DNA of 64,000 bases, taken from assembly GCF_000347035.1 (NCBI RefSeq), contig NZ_ANIJ01000005.1, positions 62,001 through 126,000 on the forward strand, read 5' to 3'. Positions within the stretch are counted from its first letter, which is position 1. Each line of letters starts with the position of its first letter. Source of the stretch: Leptospira sp. B5-022. GTDB taxonomy: Bacteria; Spirochaetota; Leptospiria; Leptospirales; Leptospiraceae. This document shows, one piece after another, positions 28,655 through 40,000 of the stretch. The notes beneath the pieces are model-generated. The model saw only the letters and a program-made list of their open reading frames with translations. It did not search any database and had not been told where the DNA came from. Made by a program: the position numbers and the translations under genes.

Positions 28655-29506
28655 TTAACTTTTTCTGTCGATGCCACCGACTCTAGGTGCAGAAGCTCCT
28701 GCACCTGACTGACCGTATATATTTGCAGCTTGTTTCGGTAGATTGGATTTTCTCCACTCGAACCAAGAGCCAACATACACGTTCACATCGTTGTATCCCA
28801 CTTCTTTGAGCATCAATGCAAGCAAGGAGGATCTTGCTCCGTTATAATCGTAGATAACGGTGGTCCTTTCCGGCATAAAAGGAAAACCTCTTAACTTTTT
28901 ATTGAAGAAAGTTTTGTCCACGAGTTCACCGTTCGCGTCATACAACATTCTCCAATCCCAGAGGAATGCTCCAGGCAATCTTCCGCATAAACTACCCGGC
29001 TCGGGAGCGGTCAGACGAGGAAGTTTACCGTCGTATTCTTCCGGTGTGCGAGTGTCGAAAATTTGGAGTCTAGTTAGGTTCTTTTCTAAGAACGCCTTGT
29101 CGATCACTCCTTCTAATTTGCGGACTTTTGACGCAGGACCTATATCCAATTCTTTGGAACCTTTTTCCTTGGCTCCATCTACAGGCCAACGTTGTCCGAT
29201 CAAAAACGCATTTTGAAAACCTGCGGCTCTCAAAAGAAAAACGAGTCTGGATGCGAACATCCCCATTCCCTCGTCGAAAACGAGTATCCTGGATTTCTCC
29301 TCTTTTTTAGCCAGAGCAAGTATCTCTTCGATCGGACCCAATAATTTTTTGGAAGAGTCCGGATCGGAAGCAAAAGCTTTTTTGACGAATGGAAAATAAT
29401 ACGCACCCTTTAAGGTGGATTCCTGGTATTGCGCTTGGGAGCGGCAATCGATGAATAAGTCCTGCTTTTCGTTCAGGTCGGTTTTAAGAAAACTCCAGTG
29501 AGACAA
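28655..29506 (-). CDS. Two-domain rhodanese-like protein lacking the catalytic cysteine
   Basis: 283 residues with two rhodanese domains, like thiosulfate or mercaptopyruvate sulfurtransferases. The N-terminal domain (DCRSQAQYQ, then [14 protein letters not shown]) is the usual inactive half. In the C-terminal domain the active loop reads Y-D-Y-N-G-A-R-S-S (219-227), where active enzymes have Cys at the position of Asp220. The flanking Asp-Thr-Arg and Gly-Ser-Trp blocks are intact, so the fold is kept but sulfur transfer by this loop is unlikely. It precedes the truncated GH31 gene on the same strand. Confidence 0.82.
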   Translation of the reverse strand: MSHWSFLKTDLNEKQDLFIDCRSQAQYQESTLKGAYYFPFVKKAFASDPDSSKKLLGPIEEILALAKKEEKSRILVFDEGMGMFASRLVFLLRAAGFQNAFLIGQRWPVDGAKEKGSKELDIGPASKVRKLEGVIDKAFLEKNLTRLQIFDTRTPEEYDGKLPRLTAPEPGSLCGRLPGAFLWDWRMLYDANGELVDKTFFNKKLRGFPFMPERTTVIYDYNGARSSLLALMLKEVGYNDVNVYVGSWFEWRKSNLPKQAANIYGQSGAGASAPRVGGIDRKS

Positions 29507-29688
29507 GATGAATACCGTTATATTTTTTACTCTTAGTTTTAACCATATTCCAGAGTCCCGTTTCAGAGTTTAACTTTTTTTTGGTATTCCTGGAAATTCG
29601 GGACATAATCTCAAGAATTCTACGGAAATTCCTCTTCTATTTTCAGATCTGTAAAATCCGCTTTTTCCCGAACCGATAATAATTAGGA

Positions 29689-30585
29689 ATGTTTTCCCCT
29701 ATGCAGAATATTTTCCAATTAAGAACGAAAAGACTCCTTCTTTCTTTTACAAGCCTAGGAGTTTTATTGTTTTTTTCCGTTTTTATTCCGGATTCGGGAA
29801 GTTTCGCAGAAGAACCGCAAACCCAAAAGAAAATTTCCAGGATCGGCGACTTTGCTGAGAAAGAATTTCAAGAAGCTTGGAGAAAATACTCCAAAGAGAA
29901 AGATGCAAGGCCGTTGAAAGAATGGTTCAAACAACATGGGACCGTTCATATAGGCGAGTGTAAGTTCAGATCCACTCATGAAATGGAAGAATTACAGGTT
30001 CTTTATCTGGATTGCCCCGGAAAAAAACTGTACGGTTTCTTTTATTCAGGTGAAGAAAGATTACGTTCTCCGGAAAGAATAGATTCCTTCCGAGTGAAAG
30101 GTCCGGTAAAGTTAGGAAAGACCGTTTATTGGGAATTGGAATTTTCCGCTGAAAATTTGAAGGCCGCAAGTTCCAAACCTATTCCAGGCGGTAAATCCAA
30201 TCCGGAAACAAAATTAGTGGAAAAAGCTTCCACCGTGAATTTTGGTCTGCAATATTTCTTAAGCATAGCAAAACATCCGATAGATCGTCCGACTCCTAAA
30301 GGAAAAGAGATCTTTTTTGATTCTTCCTGCCCTCTTCTTTACTTGGGGAAGGATGCGGATTTTTATTGGGACAAGTCTTTGTATTATTCTTTCCAAGCCA
30401 GTTGTTTGCCGGATTCTCCTTATTCCTGGATCAGGATCAAAGCGGATCTGAGCGGAAACGTCTTAGTGGATAACCAACCCACGGAAGAACTCCAAGAAGG
30501 AGCCCGTTACCTGGCAAAATTGAAATTAGAATCGGTAGAAAAGGATAAAATTGTATGGTCCGACGCGGAGTTATTTCATGAATAA
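29689..30585 (+). CDS. Exported or membrane-anchored protein of unknown function, first gene of a protease operon
   Basis: 298 residues (or 294 from the second ATG at 29701). A hydrophobic segment near residues 17-36 ending in GSFA-EE looks like a signal peptide, so a periplasmic location is likely. Four cysteines (GEC, DC, SC, SC) could form disulfides. No known domain recognised. It overlaps the protease gene by 8 bp, implying translational coupling and perhaps a partner role such as a chaperone, substrate or inhibitor. Confidence 0.7.
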   Translation: MFSPMQNIFQLRTKRLLLSFTSLGVLLFFSVFIPDSGSFAEEPQTQKKISRIGDFAEKEFQEAWRKYSKEKDARPLKEWFKQHGTVHIGECKFRSTHEMEELQVLYLDCPGKKLYGFFYSGEERLRSPERIDSFRVKGPVKLGKTVYWELEFSAENLKAASSKPIPGGKSNPETKLVEKASTVNFGLQYFLSIAKHPIDRPTPKGKEIFFDSSCPLLYLGKDADFYWDKSLYYSFQASCLPDSPYSWIRIKADLSGNVLVDNQPTEELQEGARYLAKLKLESVEKDKIVWSDAELFHE

Positions 30586-32047
30586 GTTTTGGATACTTCG
30601 CGCAGGTTTTATCCTGATCTTGAGTTTTCCCGTTTTTTCCCAAACGAACGGGAACCCGGATCTTAAAACTTTATTGAACGGTGTTGTCATCGTCAGAAGC
30701 GATATTTATCCCGATGCGACAGATCCTTTGGAGTTCGGGGACCAGGATCTTTCTCGCGACGTCGGTTCCGGGTTCATAATTGCAGGAAATAGAATATTAA
30801 CGAATGCCCATGTGATCTCCGAATCTAAGTATTTGAAAGTTAAACGGTTTAATAGTAGCAAATATTATAGTGCAAAGGTGGAATTTATAGGTTTCGATTG
30901 CGATCTGGCCTTGATCTCCGTGGAAGACGAAGAATTTTTCTCCGGAGTAGAACCTTTGGAAATCACCGAAGAATCCCCTTCTCTCGGCAGTAATCTTTTG
31001 ATGCTCGGTTATCCGGAAGGTGCGGAAAATCTTACTTTGGAAAACGGTTTAGTCAACCGTGTAGAACGATTAAGATATTCTTTCACGGGCTTAGATTATA
31101 GAAAGGTAATCCGTGTAGGCGCCAATATTTTACCCGGTTATTCAGGAGGTCCGGCTATTCAAAACGGAAAAGTAGCCGGTATTATTTTCGAAGTCAGTCA
31201 GATCCAAGGAAATACGGCGTATCTCATTCCGCCTGAAGTAGTACAACATTTTTTAAAAGATATACAAGACGGACAGTATGACGGATTCCCATTCGTAGGT
31301 TTTACATTCCAAAATGGGAACTCCGAATCCGTGAAAAAGTATTTAGGGGTTCCTCAGAATCTGCAAGGAGTGCTTGTGAATAAGGTATATCCGAATTCTT
31401 CTTTTTCGGATGTTTTGCAGACGGATGATTTTTTATATAAGGTAGACGAGGCTTATTTGAACAATGAGGGTGGGCTTTTGGAATTTACGGGAAGAACGAT
31501 CGTAGATCTGATCGAACCGGGCTTTGTGGGTCAAAAGCTCACATTGTATTTTTATAGGAACGGTAAAAATTTTAAGATCCAAGCCGAATTAAAAAAGACG
31601 GATTCCTTGGAACTGTATAGAGATCGCCAGATCAAAAGTTTTTTAGGAGCGGGACTTTTATTTCAGCCCGTAAATCGGGCATTATTCGGTAAAGAAAGCC
31701 AAAGAGTGGAAACAGCTCTCAGATACCATTACAGTTATTTTATACAAGACGATCTTTTTAAATTTACGGAAAGGGATCTGATCTTGACTACCATCTTTCC
31801 GGATCCACTCAACTCCAAATATCTAAATTATCGTTTTAAAATATTAGAATCCATTAATGGAAAAACCCCTTCCAATATCGCCGAATTTAAGGATTATTGG
31901 AAAAAATACTCAAATGGGACCATAGTTCTCAAATTCAGAGGTGTTGGTCTTCCTTTGGTTTTGGATGCCAAAACCGTTCGAACCATAGACTTACGGGTCA
32001 GAAAAAGATTCGATATCAAGTCGGACGAATCCAAGGAGGGAAAATGA
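30578..32047 (+). CDS. Exported trypsin-like (Deg/HtrA-type) serine protease with PDZ domains
   Basis: 489 residues from ATG 30578; the longer frame only adds codons inside the previous gene. A signal peptide ends near FSQ. The chymotrypsin-fold triad is complete: His78 (TNAHV), Asp109 (FDCDLALI) and Ser189 (PGYSGGP). PDZ-like domains follow (about 225-330 and 360-485), as in the plant Deg9-type group. It probably degrades or processes envelope proteins. It overlaps the next gene by ATGA. Confidence 0.88.
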   Translation: MNKFWILRAGFILILSFPVFSQTNGNPDLKTLLNGVVIVRSDIYPDATDPLEFGDQDLSRDVGSGFIIAGNRILTNAHVISESKYLKVKRFNSSKYYSAKVEFIGFDCDLALISVEDEEFFSGVEPLEITEESPSLGSNLLMLGYPEGAENLTLENGLVNRVERLRYSFTGLDYRKVIRVGANILPGYSGGPAIQNGKVAGIIFEVSQIQGNTAYLIPPEVVQHFLKDIQDGQYDGFPFVGFTFQNGNSESVKKYLGVPQNLQGVLVNKVYPNSSFSDVLQTDDFLYKVDEAYLNNEGGLLEFTGRTIVDLIEPGFVGQKLTLYFYRNGKNFKIQAELKKTDSLELYRDRQIKSFLGAGLLFQPVNRALFGKESQRVETALRYHYSYFIQDDLFKFTERDLILTTIFPDPLNSKYLNYRFKILESINGKTPSNIAEFKDYWKKYSNGTIVLKFRGVGLPLVLDAKTVRTIDLRVRKRFDIKSDESKEGK

Positions 32048-33420
32048 AATTTTATCGATTCGTATTCCTTCTAGTCTTTGCTCTTTTAGGAACTTTAGGA
32101 AATCTAGAAGCGAAGGCGGATTCGGAATTTTCACTTCTGGTCCATTTTAGAAAGTATTCTCATCACAATCCTTTCCAAAAAGGGACTCCTTATCAGAAAA
32201 AAATTCCTGCGATCCGTTTGGATGAAAGAACCGCACTTGCACTTTTAAAACCCGGAGAAGTGCCGCTATTCGCCGAAATACATCCGGAAGAGTCCGCAGG
32301 GAGAAAGGCCTACTTCCAAAAAGTGGATCTGGATACTGGACTTGGTATCGTTCTTCTTCCGGAAAATTTCGGAAGATCCAAAAAGGTCTCTCCTATCGCG
32401 ATCTTAGAGGAAAACCCCAGGGCGCAAGGAACATGCTCCTCCTTCTTTCAGAATTTTGAATGGGGAAGTTTAGAATTTTCTAAATCGATTTTACCTCTTT
32501 CCAAACTTTCCAGAAAGGAAAACCAAGACGGGGCCAGGAGTTTTCTTTTTTCAGGGAAAAAAGTCTGCGGATTTACCGACGGGACTTGGAATGCAGGTGC
32601 GGAACTTCTTCGTAGATTTTATCAGAGCAGATTTTCTTCTCTTTCTCCTTTTCCTCACCCGGGTTTTTATGCGGAAGGCTCTTTAACTCCTGCGGAAGAG
32701 GATTATTATTTCCCGAAAGGTAGCGTGGGTGCGGTTGTTTCGGAAGTTCTTCCCGGGATCGGTCCGATGCATAATCTATTTCCAGGAGATGCTGTACTTT
32801 CCGTAAACGGGATCCCGGTTGCCTCGAAACAAAAACAAGCATTATACGATATCCTACTCAGCAAAGGTGGATCTTATTTGAATTCGGGAGAATGGGTAAC
32901 TCTTTCTTTGTATCGTGACGGCAGAAAAAGAGAGATACGTTATCAGCTAAAACCTTACAACGAGGATTCATTTTTGATCCCGGAAAGTTCCGATAAGATC
33001 GCACCTAAATATTTGATCGCGGGCGGTTTACTTTTCACGGAACTCACTCATACGTATTTGAAAGAATACGGAGAAAAATATAAATCTGCAAGCGACAGAA
33101 AGTTAGTATTCTTAGCCGAAAGTTATTCTAAAAAACTTCATCCGGAAAGGAGCCGTATCGTATTACTTTCCAGAGCCTTCCCGGATGAAAAGAACAGGGC
33201 CTATCAGGAATTCCAAGACTTGATCTTAGAATCTGTGAATGATAAGGTCGTGGACTCAGTAGAAGGTTTGAAAGCAGCCATATCCGAAAATAAGGATGAG
33301 TTTCTGGTCTTCCGATTTTCAGGAAACAAACTGGCGGTTTTCGATAAGTTGGAGTTAAAAAGTTTGGATGAAAGGATAAAATCCTTATATTCTCTTGATT
33401 CTCTAGATAATATCCGCTGA
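32044..33420 (+). CDS. Catalytically dead paralogue of the upstream Deg-type protease (PDZ protein)
   Basis: 458 residues from ATG 32044, which overlaps the preceding stop (ATGA) and follows a strong AAGGAGGG site. Signal peptide ends near LEAKA. The C-terminal half resembles that of the upstream protease: a PDZ with [10 protein letters not shown] and [12 protein letters not shown], then a block starting LIAGGLLF (upstream FLGAGLLF) and an ILESVND/ILESING motif. In the protease-domain region no TNAHV, D-x-A-L or GxSGG is found. It likely binds peptides or regulates the active enzyme. Function is inferred from context. Confidence 0.78.
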   Translation: MKFYRFVFLLVFALLGTLGNLEAKADSEFSLLVHFRKYSHHNPFQKGTPYQKKIPAIRLDERTALALLKPGEVPLFAEIHPEESAGRKAYFQKVDLDTGLGIVLLPENFGRSKKVSPIAILEENPRAQGTCSSFFQNFEWGSLEFSKSILPLSKLSRKENQDGARSFLFSGKKVCGFTDGTWNAGAELLRRFYQSRFSSLSPFPHPGFYAEGSLTPAEEDYYFPKGSVGAVVSEVLPGIGPMHNLFPGDAVLSVNGIPVASKQKQALYDILLSKGGSYLNSGEWVTLSLYRDGRKREIRYQLKPYNEDSFLIPESSDKIAPKYLIAGGLLFTELTHTYLKEYGEKYKSASDRKLVFLAESYSKKLHPERSRIVLLSRAFPDEKNRAYQEFQDLILESVNDKVVDSVEGLKAAISENKDEFLVFRFSGNKLAVFDKLELKSLDERIKSLYSLDSLDNIR

Positions 33421-33506
33421 CAAAATTCTTGACTAGAATACCTTTCCGGGGTTTCCTTTTGTTTCCCGAATAAAACCATTCGGAAGTTCTGAATTAGGAA
33501 TTTATT

Positions 33507-34358
33507 ATGAAAATCCTTTTCGTTGATGACGAAGAAGTTATCCGAGATCTGTTTCAGGAAATTTTCGGCAGCGAATACGAACTAGTTCTGGCCGGAACCG
33601 CGGAACAGGGCTTAACCTTAGCCGAATCGGAAACTTTCGATCTGATCATCACCGATATTCGCCTTCCAAGGATGAACGGAATAGAGTTCATCACTAAATT
33701 GAGGGAAAAAGGAGTGGATACTCCTTTTATCGTCATCACAGGAAATCAGGACATCCAAATCTCCATCAATGCCCTTAGATTGGGAGCAGTGGATTTTTTC
33801 CTAAAACCTTTCCGGATGGAGGCGATCCGTTACTCTCTCTTAAGATTTAAAAATCTATTTTATGCGGGCAAGGACCTTGTTGACAAAAGGATGTTCCAAG
33901 TCCGGGAATCCAGACAGAAGTTCGCACTTCTTCCCAGGCTTGGCAATCTAAACCAATACGTTCATTTGATCCTGAAATCTCTCTCGCATCTTCCCAACCT
34001 ACATAGCGAGGACCAACTTTCTTTAAAAGTGGCTTTGTATGAATTGATTGGTAACGCAATCGAACATGGCTGCGCCCGTATCAACTATCACCAAAAACAA
34101 GAGTTGATGTTCCAAGAGAACGATTACTTCTCTTACGTGGACAAGATCTGCGAATCCAAGGAAGAATGGATTAAGGTAGAAGTGGATTATGACGACACAA
34201 GAGTAACTGTGATCTTGGAAGACGGAGGAGACGGTTTCGATCCTGCAAGGGTTCCGGACCCGGTGCAAGATCCGAATGCAAGCCAACTTTCGGGGAGAGG
34301 AATCTTTTTAGTCCGTATGAATGTGGATTCTCTTTCTTATAACGATAAGGGAAACTAA
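33507..34358 (+). CDS. Response regulator fused to an RsbW-type ATPase domain
   Basis: 283 residues. Residues 1-120 form a CheY-like receiver (acidic pocket D7/D8, phospho-acceptor D50, Lys in FFLKPF). Residues ~165-280 are a HATPase_c domain with N-box ELIGNAIEHG and G-boxes DGGDGFDP and SGRGIFLVRMNVD, close to anti-sigma-factor kinases such as RsbW/SpoIIAB. It may phosphorylate a STAS antagonist under phospho-relay control; a STAS protein is encoded at 40529, but linkage is not shown. Confidence 0.87.
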   Translation: MKILFVDDEEVIRDLFQEIFGSEYELVLAGTAEQGLTLAESETFDLIITDIRLPRMNGIEFITKLREKGVDTPFIVITGNQDIQISINALRLGAVDFFLKPFRMEAIRYSLLRFKNLFYAGKDLVDKRMFQVRESRQKFALLPRLGNLNQYVHLILKSLSHLPNLHSEDQLSLKVALYELIGNAIEHGCARINYHQKQELMFQENDYFSYVDKICESKEEWIKVEVDYDDTRVTVILEDGGDGFDPARVPDPVQDPNASQLSGRGIFLVRMNVDSLSYNDKGN

Positions 34359-34424
34359 GTCACATTCGTAAAGAAACTCCAAAAATCGGAAGTAAAGCAA
34401 AAGCAGGCTTAATCGATCCATTGG

Positions 34425-34462
34425 TAGGATAGAATATTCTTATATTAGAATATTCTATCCTA
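34425..34462. terminator. Perfect 16-bp inverted repeat between convergent genes
   Basis: Arms TAGGATAGAATATTCT (34425-34440) and its exact complement (34447-34462) around a 6-nt loop TATATT. It lies between the convergent regulator and flippase genes and includes the flippase stop codon. It would act as a strong hairpin on either transcript, although no long T-tract follows. Confidence 0.7.
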
Positions 34463-35755
34463 CTTGGCGGATGGTTTGTAATACGCTAAAAAATAACCGC
34501 TGAGCAAAAACCAAGAAGGGATTTGTCCCAAAAAAAACGCTCCTGCCGCTCCCATTGTCCCGTATTCAGGGATCAGAAGATTGTCCAAAATTAATCCGAA
34601 GATCAATCTCACTAAAGCAAGAATAGCAAGTAATCTAGGTTGTCCTAACGCAAATAAGGCCATACCTAACGGTGAAAACACCAATTGAAAAAGATAATTC
34701 GGATACAATAATTGGAATACGGGAACGGATTCGGGATATTTCCCGGAAAATAATGCGGAAAAAACCCAATCTCCCAGAAACACCCAAGGCCCTAATGCCA
34801 ACGCAAATACTACTGCGACTAAAATGGATTTACCTAAATAATTGGTGAATTCCTTATTTTCCGTCATTCTTGAAAGTTTAGGATAGATCATGGAATTCAA
34901 AACGGAAAATAGGATCACAAATCCACTAAAAGGTTGTAAAGCGACACCGTATGCGGCCACTGCCTCGTTCGAATGGTATTTGTTCAGAAAAAAAAGTTCC
35001 ATTCTATCCGAGACGATAGCAAACAAAGAAGCTAAAAACGCATAACGGTTGAAGGAGATAAGTTCTTTGGTTTGTTGTCGGACATCCTCCTTGTCTCCTG
35101 CCCAATGTAGTTTCCCTCTAGGAAATAAAAAGAAAAATAATACGATCGTAAAAACGGGGGCAACGGAGAAGATCCCAAGTATGTCCAAATGCCCTAAGGC
35201 ATGATCCGAAAATTGATCCGCTAAATAGAGGATCAAAATTCGGATCAAGTTCGGAAGCGGATACCAAATGGATAGTGCATGATATTGTCCGAAAGAAACA
35301 AATATACTTTCGAAATAGGAATTGAAAGAAAGAACAAAGCTACCGAATACCAAAAGGAAAGCTGCGAGTGCATTCTCCTTTAAAAAATATACCGCAACGC
35401 CGGTAACAAACACCAAAAGGAATAATGCGACCCATTTTACCCAAAGAGAAGAAGCGAGAAGCACTCCGATCTTACGTTTGTCTTCGGTCATAGGAGAAAG
35501 AAATCGTACCAAAGCGGTAGGCAATCCGAATTCAGCCACTGCTAAAAGTACAGGCAAAAATCCGGAGTAATATTGGAAGATACCGTTCTCATTCTTACTC
35601 AAGATCCGAACGGAATAGACCATGAAGATAAAATTCAGTAGGGAGGCTACAACCTTGGAAAACCCTACTGAAAAAAAGCTGCGTATGAATCCGGAGGTGC
35701 GTAATCTTCCAAAACTTTCGGAAATGAATTGTAAAGAGGATCCAAGGCGAAGCAT
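34460..35755 (-). CDS. Polysaccharide flippase (Wzx/MATE-like)
   Basis: 431 residues with about twelve to fourteen hydrophobic segments and few charged loops. The start LRTSGFIRSFFSVGFSKVVASLLNFIFMV and later YPKLSRMTE resemble oligosaccharide flippases that move lipid-linked sugar units across the inner membrane. It follows the PAP2 phosphatase gene by 4 bp, so the pair probably serves lipid-linked glycan synthesis. Confidence 0.8.
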   Translation of the reverse strand: MLRLGSSLQFISESFGRLRTSGFIRSFFSVGFSKVVASLLNFIFMVYSVRILSKNENGIFQYYSGFLPVLLAVAEFGLPTALVRFLSPMTEDKRKIGVLLASSLWVKWVALFLLVFVTGVAVYFLKENALAAFLLVFGSFVLSFNSYFESIFVSFGQYHALSIWYPLPNLIRILILYLADQFSDHALGHLDILGIFSVAPVFTIVLFFFLFPRGKLHWAGDKEDVRQQTKELISFNRYAFLASLFAIVSDRMELFFLNKYHSNEAVAAYGVALQPFSGFVILFSVLNSMIYPKLSRMTENKEFTNYLGKSILVAVVFALALGPWVFLGDWVFSALFSGKYPESVPVFQLLYPNYLFQLVFSPLGMALFALGQPRLLAILALVRLIFGLILDNLLIPEYGTMGAAGAFFLGQIPSWFLLSGYFLAYYKPSAK

Positions 35756-35759
35756 GAAG

Positions 35760-36728
35760 TTAAGTCAGATAGATGCCTCCGCGTATTCTTTTTAAAAGAA
35801 TGGGAGCGAGATGGCCAATATAGTAACACACGATCCCATACTTAAAGTATCTGGCAACCGGATTTTCCCCGAATAGAGAAGAGAGAATTTTTCCGAGGAC
35901 CAAATAAAAGACCAAGATCCCAAGAATAATCACAGCAACTCGGACTAAAAATACGATCCAAGAATCGACTGATTTCCAATCCAACCCTGCCCTCTTGTTG
36001 TACAAAATCCCGATCCCGAAACCTGCAAGTGCACCCGCAGAAGAGATCACCTGCTCCCAAGATTTGTTGGTGGATTCCGGTTGGCTTGGGTCATGTAGAA
36101 GAACGCTAGGCACGGTGAAAGCTAAAATGAAAAGTACAAGCGACTTTAGTCTTTTTTGGTCCGGAGAAGTTCCGGTAAAACTAGCCTCTAAAATTTCCGG
36201 ATCTTTTGAGAACCAGAATTCCAATCCCAAAAGTATAAGTATTCCTAAAGTGAAACCGCCTAAGGTATCCCCCAAAAAATGAAGTCCCGCATACATTCTA
36301 GAAATCGGCATGAATAAGATCAAAAACACGGTGAGGATCCTCACCCAACGAATTCGTACATGCAAAAATAATGTTCCGTATAAAACCACAGCAGTCTGCA
36401 CATGTCCGGATGGAAATCCGTATGAACCTTCCATGATCCCAAGCTCGGAGGGAAAAGGTAAACCGATCGGTCTAGGCATTGTAAGAAGGGCCTTAAATAC
36501 TCCATTCACAATTCCTGCGATGAGCAGCCCCAAAGTCATCCTTAGCCCTATCTTACGATCTACACAAAGATAGATCAAAGAGACCAAGGCCATAAAAAAG
36601 AGAGAAGAGCCCAAATAATGGAACAAAATTGTGAAAGGATCCAATACGAATTTTAAAACGGAAATATGAAGAGCCTCTAAAGGCGAGTTAGAGAATAAGA
36701 TCTCTTTCCAAAGGAAACTATCTGTCAT
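35760..36728 (-). CDS. PAP2-superfamily membrane phosphatase
   Basis: 322 residues from ATG 36728; a TTG at 36764 would add twelve residues. About seven to eight membrane segments. The three PAP2 motifs are present: MPRPIG, GFPSGHVQ and SRMYAGLHFLGD, with catalytic histidines in the last two. It would hydrolyse a lipid phosphate or pyrophosphate such as undecaprenyl pyrophosphate or phosphatidate at the membrane. It forms an operon with the flippase. Confidence 0.86.
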   Translation of the reverse strand: MTDSFLWKEILFSNSPLEALHISVLKFVLDPFTILFHYLGSSLFFMALVSLIYLCVDRKIGLRMTLGLLIAGIVNGVFKALLTMPRPIGLPFPSELGIMEGSYGFPSGHVQTAVVLYGTLFLHVRIRWVRILTVFLILFMPISRMYAGLHFLGDTLGGFTLGILILLGLEFWFSKDPEILEASFTGTSPDQKRLKSLVLFILAFTVPSVLLHDPSQPESTNKSWEQVISSAGALAGFGIGILYNKRAGLDWKSVDSWIVFLVRVAVIILGILVFYLVLGKILSSLFGENPVARYFKYGIVCYYIGHLAPILLKRIRGGIYLT

Positions 36729-36764
36729 AAAAACGAACATATAAAGTTTCGGTTTTAAACGCAA

Positions 36765-37077
36765 AATGAATTCTTTTCCGGATTTCTCTCTTCTTTTGGT
36801 TTTTAGAACATTCGATTTTTAAAAATTGGAGCCCATTTATAAAATATCTAATGAACAATTTGTGACTATTGTTTGAGTTCCTACATTGGATTTGCTTGAA
36901 ACGTTGGAATTCCTTAAGACTTCTCCAAACCCCTCTCCAAAAATCAAGGTTGCTAGATTCTGATTCGTATAGCATGATAGATATATAGATGGAATTTATT
37001 GAACGATCGTTCTCCCAACTACAAAACAAACAAAGTTCGGTTAAATTTTACCCAGGCTTGAACATTAGGAGAATATA
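36765..37077. promoter_or_regulatory. Divergent promoter region of icmF and the PAP2-flippase operon
   Basis: No coding frame seen. It contains a 12-bp perfect palindrome GAACGATCGTTC (37001-37012), 66 bp before the icmF ATG, of the type bound by TetR-family dimers, and a family B copy (36870-36885, TGTTTGAGTTCCTACA). The icmF ribosome site is AGGAGAATATA-ATG. Confidence 0.45.
37001..37012. promoter_or_regulatory. Candidate operator upstream of icmF
   Basis: GAACGATCGTTC, exactly self-complementary, 66 bp upstream of the icmF start. Size and symmetry fit a TetR-type repressor, a family that often controls fatty-acid and branched-chain catabolism genes. No such regulator gene is in the window. 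Confidence 0.45.
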
Positions 37078-40000
37078 ATGGAACCGGAAGTATACATCCC
37101 CCGTAATAAATTAAAATTTGTGACCGCTGCATCCCTTTTTGACGGCCATGATGCTTCCATCAATATCATGAGAAGAATACTCCAATCCTCCGGGGCGGAA
37201 GTGGTTCATTTAGGTCATAATCGATCCGTCCAAGAGATCGTAGACTGTGCCATACAGGAAGATGTGCAAGGGATCGCCGTAACAAGTTATCAAGGCGGTC
37301 ATGTAGAATATTTCAAATATATGATAGATCTTTTAAAAGAAAAAGGAAGTTCTCATATCAAAGTATTCGGTGGAGGCGGAGGGACTATTCTTCCTTCCGA
37401 GATCCAAGAGCTGGAAGCTTATGGGGTTTCTAAAATATACTCTCCCGACGATGGACGCTCCTTGGGCCTGCAGGGAATGATCAACGATCTATTACAAAAA
37501 TCTGATTTTATTCCGCCTCATAGATTTAACGGGAATCTGTTCTCAGAGATCCGTAAAAAAAATCCGATCGCGATCGCAGAATCCATTTCCTTAGTGGAAT
37601 CTTCGGAAAATGATCCGAAAAAAGTTGATCCTAAAAAATTGGATTTTCCGATCTCAAAAAAGACCATCCCGGTTTTAGGGATCACCGGAACCGGAGGAGC
37701 AGGAAAGTCTTCTCTTACGGACGAACTTGTAAGAAGGTTCATCCACGATTTCGAAGACAAAACGGTAGCAATCATCTCCGTCGATCCTTCCAAAAGAAAA
37801 ACGGGGGGTGCACTCTTAGGAGATAGGATCAGAATGAACTCGATCTCGCACCCAAGAGTTTACATGAGATCCTTTGCCACGAGAGAAGCGAATATCGCGC
37901 TGAACCGAAATGTTAAAAAAAGTTTGGACGTTCTCAAGAGTTCCGAATTCGACTTAGTTATCGTTGAAACCGCCGGGATCGGACAAAGCGATTCCGAGAT
38001 CACGGAAGTGTCGGATCTTTCTCTTTATGTTATGACCCCTGAATTCGGTGCCGCTACCCAGCTGGAAAAGATCGACATGATCGATTACGCAGATCTCATT
38101 GCAGTCAACAAATGTGATAAAAGAGGAGCGTTAGACGCAATCAGGGACGTTCAAAAACAATTCCAAAGATCCAGAAAATTATTCGACCAGACTCCGGAAA
38201 AGATGCCCGTTTTCGGAACGATCGCTTCTCAATTCAACGATCCAGGGACTAACAATCTGTATGTTGCATTGATCGACTCTTTAAATCAAAAATTCGGTCT
38301 AGGTTGGAAGTCCAATTTTGCTTCCAGCACGGAAACAAGTCAAAAGATCCATATCATTCCCCCGGACAGACAAAGATATTTAGCAGAGATCGCGGAAGAA
38401 TGCGAGAAATACGAGAACTTCGTCAAAAAAGAATCCGAAACCGCGGAAGTATTGTACAGGATCAAAGGTACCATAGACGTATTAAAAGAAAGAGGAAAAA
38501 AAGTATCCGATCTAGAAGAGGAATATTCCAAAAGAGAAGCGGAACTTCATCCGGACACCAAAAAGATCCTGAAAGAATGGGATTCCAAACTGGAAAAATA
38601 TTCCGGGGAATTTTTCGCATATAAGGTCCGGGACAAAGAGATCAAGGTAGAAAATTTTACAAAATCGTTAAGTAATCTGAATATCCCGAAGGTTTCCGTT
38701 CCGAAATTCCGCAACTGGGGAGAGATCGTAAAATGGTCCTATACGGAGAATTTCCCTGGAGAATTCCCTTTTGCTGCGGGAGTTTTTCCTTTTAAAAGAA
38801 CGGGAGAAGATCCGACACGTATGTTCGCAGGAGAGGGTGGACCGGAAAGAACAAACGCAAGATTCCATTATGTGAGCCATGGAATGCCCGCCCATCGTTT
38901 GAGCACTGCTTTCGATTCTGTCACTTTGTATGGGGAAGACCCCGGGCTTCGTCCCGATATTTACGGCAAGATCGGAAACTCAGGAGTAAGTATCGCAACT
39001 CTGGACGACGCTAAAAAACTCTATTCCGGTTTTGATCTTTGTAGTCCGAGCACTTCCGTATCTATGACGATTAACGGACCGGCACCGATGCTTCTATCCT
39101 TCTTCTTGAATACCGCAATAGACCAAACCTGCGAGAAGTATATTCGTGCAGAGGGAAAAGTAGAAGAGGCAAAATCCAAACTTGCGGAGATCTATTCCAA
39201 AAAAGGAGTTCCGATCCCGCAATATAAAGGAGAGATACCGAAAGGAAACGACGGTTTGGGGCTTCTTCTTTTAGGGACCACCGGCGATAAGATCCTGCCT
39301 AAGGAAATTTACGAAAAGATAAAAAAAGAAACTCTTTCTTCCGTGCGTGGAACAGTGCAGGCGGATATTTTAAAAGAAGATCAGGCACAGAATACCTGCA
39401 TTTTCTCCACCGAGTTTGCGTTAAAACTAATGGGGGATATCCAGGAATATTTTATCTGGAATAAAGTGCGTAATTTCTATTCCGTTTCCATTTCCGGATA
39501 TCATATTGCCGAAGCGGGAGCCAATCCTATCACTCAGGTTGCATTCACGTTGGCAAACGGATTTACATTCGTAGAATATTATCTCTCCCGAGGAATGAAG
39601 ATAGACGATTTTGCTCCGAACCTTTCCTTCTTCTTTTCCAATGGGATCGATCCTGAATATGCGGTGATCGGAAGAGTCGCACGTAAGATCTGGGCTAAAA
39701 GTATGAAATACAAATACGGCGGATCGGAACGTTCCCAAATGTTGAAATATCATATTCAGACTTCCGGTCGTTCTTTACACGCGCAAGAGATCGCTTTCAA
39801 CGATATAAGAACCACTTTACAAGCATTATACGCAATCTACGACAACTGCAACAGTTTACATACGAACGCGTATGACGAAGCGATCACCACTCCGACAGAA
39901 GAATCCGTGAGAAGAGCGATGGCAATTCAACTTATTATCAATAGAGAATTGGGCCTTGCAAAAAACGAAAATCCTCTCCAAGGCTCCTTTATTATAGATG

